From positions 1 through 64,000 of the forward strand of contig NZ_QYTW02000005.1 of assembly GCF_003605405.2 (NCBI RefSeq): a DNA stretch of 64,000 nt. The letters run 5' to 3'. The notes beneath the pieces were generated by a model. The model made no database searches. It was not told the origin of the DNA and saw nothing but the letters and a program-made list of their open reading frames with translations. Below, piece by piece: positions 62,304 through 64,000 of the stretch (positions within the stretch are counted from its first letter, which is position 1; the number at the start of each line of letters is the position of its first letter). Position numbers and translations under genes: made by a program. Source of the stretch: Siminovitchia terrae. Its GTDB lineage: Bacteria; Bacillota; Bacilli; Bacillales; Bacillaceae_C.

Positions 62304-62322
62304 TATAGTACCTGGTGCTAAT
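62304..62322 (-). promoter_or_regulatory. FapR operator before the plsC-like gene
   Basis: TATAGTACCTGGTGCTAAT matches the FapR consensus TTAGTACCTRNTACTAA closely. FapR represses fatty acid and phospholipid genes in Bacillus until malonyl-CoA rises. Confidence 0.65.
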
Positions 62323-62367
62323 TATAAAGAAAATGAAAATAATATTCAACTAGCTTTCACTTTTAAC

Positions 62368-62493
62368 TTCATTCAGCAGAAGTCTCCCACTTTTGTAAGT
62401 GGTGAGATGAATGCATATTGTTATTCCATTCAGTTGGGGTTCAAACCTCAGCTGAATAAAATCTGGGCGCAAATACGCCAAGGCGCATTTGAT
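62368..62493 (+). repeat. Structured repeat copy 8, internally deleted (126 bp)
   Basis: Preceded by TTAAC (62363-62367). About 62 bases are missing between two ATAAA sequences, leaving both ends intact. Confidence 0.9.
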
Positions 62494-62664
62494 TCGATTG
62501 ACCTATTGAAATCATTGTCTAGTTTATCCTTTGAAAGTCATGGTTCAATACTATTTTCTAAGTCACGGGTTGGCGAGAAGAAACAAATTGAATTTTGATT
62601 GTACGTTGTGGTTGAAACGGGATATCATTAAGTAAATTGAACTTTGTCAAAGGAGACTCTTGCC

Positions 62665-63657
62665 TTGAAAAAAGCAAAATGCATTAAATTTTATGAGTTT
62701 GGTAATCCGGAAGACGTTTTAAAAATGGAATATAAAAGTGTTCAGACTCCGGCTGATAATGAAATTCTTGTGCGTATGCTGGTTCGTCCAATTAATCCGT
62801 CTGACTTAATCCCCATAAGAGGCTCTTATGCTCATCGAATTTCTTTACCGGCTATTCCTGGTTATGAAGGAGTGGGAATCGTTGAGGAGGCAGGGGCGGC
62901 GGTATCTAAAAACCTCATTGGAAAGCGGGTGCTGCCTTTACGTGGGGAAGGTACTTGGCAGGAATTTGTGACAACATCAGCAGAATTTGCAGTCCCCATT
63001 CCTGACTCTATTGATGACATCATTGCATCTCAAATGTATATCAATCCAATTACAGCATGGGTGATTTGTACAGAAAAGCTTGGGCTACGTCCTGGTGATA
63101 CGTTGTTGGTCAATGCTTGCGGCTCTTCGATCGGACGTATTTTTGTCCAATTGTCAAAAGTGCTGGGTTTCCGGTTAATTGCGGTAACCAGAAATGATCA
63201 ATACACTGATGAGCTAAATCGCCTAGGTGCCCAGTATGTCATTAATACATCCAAGGAATCATTGCGTGAGACCGTTTTGGAGTTAACGAATGGGCGGGGG
63301 GCTTCCGCTGCTATTGATTTAGTGGGGGGGCAATCTGGTACTGAATTAGCTTATTGTATACAGCCTCAAGGGATTTTTTTAAGCATTGGACTTTTATCTG
63401 GAATACCCGTAGACTGGGCAGAGATTGCAAGGAAAACAATGGTGAGCGCTCAAATATTTCATTTGCGGCATTGGAATGATAGAGTATCGACAGAAACCTG
63501 GCAAGGAACCTTCAATCATTTGATCGCATTAATAAATAATAACCAATTAAGTCTAATGAAGCCCGCTTTCCGGTACAACTTATCAGAAATAAAAGCAGCT
63601 GTTACATCCAGTGAAACTCTTAATATGAGGAGAGGGAAAGTATTTTTAACAAGCTAG
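62665..63657 (+). CDS. MDR-family oxidoreductase (quinone/enoyl reductase type)
   Basis: TTG 62665 is preferred because AAAGGAGA lies nine bases upstream. The 330-residue protein has a GroES-like N-terminal half (PINPSDLIPIRGSYAHRISL, IPGYEGVGIVEEAG) and a Rossmann NADP domain (LLVNACGSSIGRIFVQLSKV). Zinc ligands of alcohol dehydrogenases are not evident, so an enoyl-thioester or quinone reductase is more likely. Confidence 0.8.
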   Translation: MKKAKCIKFYEFGNPEDVLKMEYKSVQTPADNEILVRMLVRPINPSDLIPIRGSYAHRISLPAIPGYEGVGIVEEAGAAVSKNLIGKRVLPLRGEGTWQEFVTTSAEFAVPIPDSIDDIIASQMYINPITAWVICTEKLGLRPGDTLLVNACGSSIGRIFVQLSKVLGFRLIAVTRNDQYTDELNRLGAQYVINTSKESLRETVLELTNGRGASAAIDLVGGQSGTELAYCIQPQGIFLSIGLLSGIPVDWAEIARKTMVSAQIFHLRHWNDRVSTETWQGTFNHLIALINNNQLSLMKPAFRYNLSEIKAAVTSSETLNMRRGKVFLTS

Positions 63658-63739
63658 AGAAATAGATTTCCCTCAAAAACATACGATATGTCTATTTAAC
63701 AGAAGGATAAAGCATCTCATTGAAGCAAGCTTTCGGTAA

Positions 63740-63762
63740 ACACCCCTAATGGTTAGGGGTGT
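63740..63762. terminator. Hairpin between convergent genes
   Basis: ACACCCCTAA pairs with TTAGGGGTGT around a three-base loop; no clear T run. Confidence 0.5.
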
Positions 63763-63779
63763 AGGCAAATGTTGTGCGG

Positions 63780-64000
63780 TTAGATCAAATCAATGATTAG
63801 ATAAATGGCGGTGGCCCAAATGAACAAGGCGGAGCACTTGTTGAATATGTTCATTAAACCTCCACTATCATCCAACTTCTTCATCATCATACCTGCAAAA
63901 GTTAACCCGATGAACCAGATCCAGGATACTGCAATACAGGCGATTGTGAACAAGATTTGTTCTGTTCCAGTATATTTTAATGCACTTGTTCCAATTACAC
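63780..64000 (-). CDS. LysE-type transporter, C-terminal part
   Basis: The frame stops at 63780 and runs off the right edge. About 73 residues remain, with membrane segments FTIACIAVSWIWFIGLTFAG and LFIWATAIYLIIDLI. The ending fits LysE/ArgO-type amino acid exporters. The start is outside the window. Confidence 0.6.
   Translation of the reverse strand, partial: VIGTSALKYTGTEQILFTIACIAVSWIWFIGLTFAGMMMKKLDDSGGLMNIFNKCSALFIWATAIYLIIDLI

Noticed and set aside
30128-62493. CRISPR array
   Set aside because: The repeats are about 188 bp long and kilobases apart with genes between; there are no regular spacers and no cas genes.

Overview
The window is low-GC Firmicute DNA, most probably from a Bacillaceae chromosome. 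Supporting signs are AAGGAGG ribosome sites, TTG/GTG starts, a LexA-type GAAC-N4-GTTC box, a T-box leader, BlaI and FapR operators, and recognisable Bacillus gene groups (xtrA-xpf of PBSX, yvaF-yvaE-yvaD, tcyP, yoaP). No rRNA or complete tRNA is present.

Region 1 (1-4.1 kb) looks like the right end of an integrated element. It holds a TIR-domain protein, a SIR2-like DUF4917 protein, a LexA-controlled WYL gene with a zinc-ribbon partner, and an HTH protein behind a structured leader. It ends at a 46-bp copy of a tRNA-Val(GAC) 3' end. Region 2 (4.1-27 kb) starts at that att copy and is a decayed PBSX-like prophage. It has a broken integrase, DUF1064, a deleted Dam methylase, xtrA, an array of accessory ('moron') genes, and xpf. 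The whole terminase-portal-capsid block is missing after xpf. The rest is a tape-measure protein with two cell-wall hydrolase domains, a frameshifted Dit, a Tal/tail-fibre protein, holin and amidase. A secreted protein paired with a small membrane protein, then an inactive IS3-family (IS150-type) element, close this part.

Region 3 (30-64 kb) is chromosomal but scarred. Small membrane proteins, acetyltransferases and pseudogenes alternate with eight same-strand copies of an unclassified structured repeat of about 188 bp. Each copy is preceded by TTAAC and ends in TTGAT without target duplication, as expected of IS200/IS605-type single-strand transposition. Notable units are: a BlaI-BlaR1 pair flanked by two class B penicillin-binding proteins, with TACA-N2-TGTA operators before all three transcription units; divergent EamA/MocR genes; a T-box-controlled stand-alone leuA; the yvaFED-like SMR efflux operon; and a FapR-type fabH-fabZ and plsC group.

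The most novel signals are the structured repeat family and the array of accessory genes inserted behind xtrA. In that array each junction repeats the 3' end of xtrA (which supplies a ribosome site and TTG start) and, after three of the four genes, the left half of the locus terminator. The inducible two-PBP cluster with a perfect 48-bp palindrome comes next.
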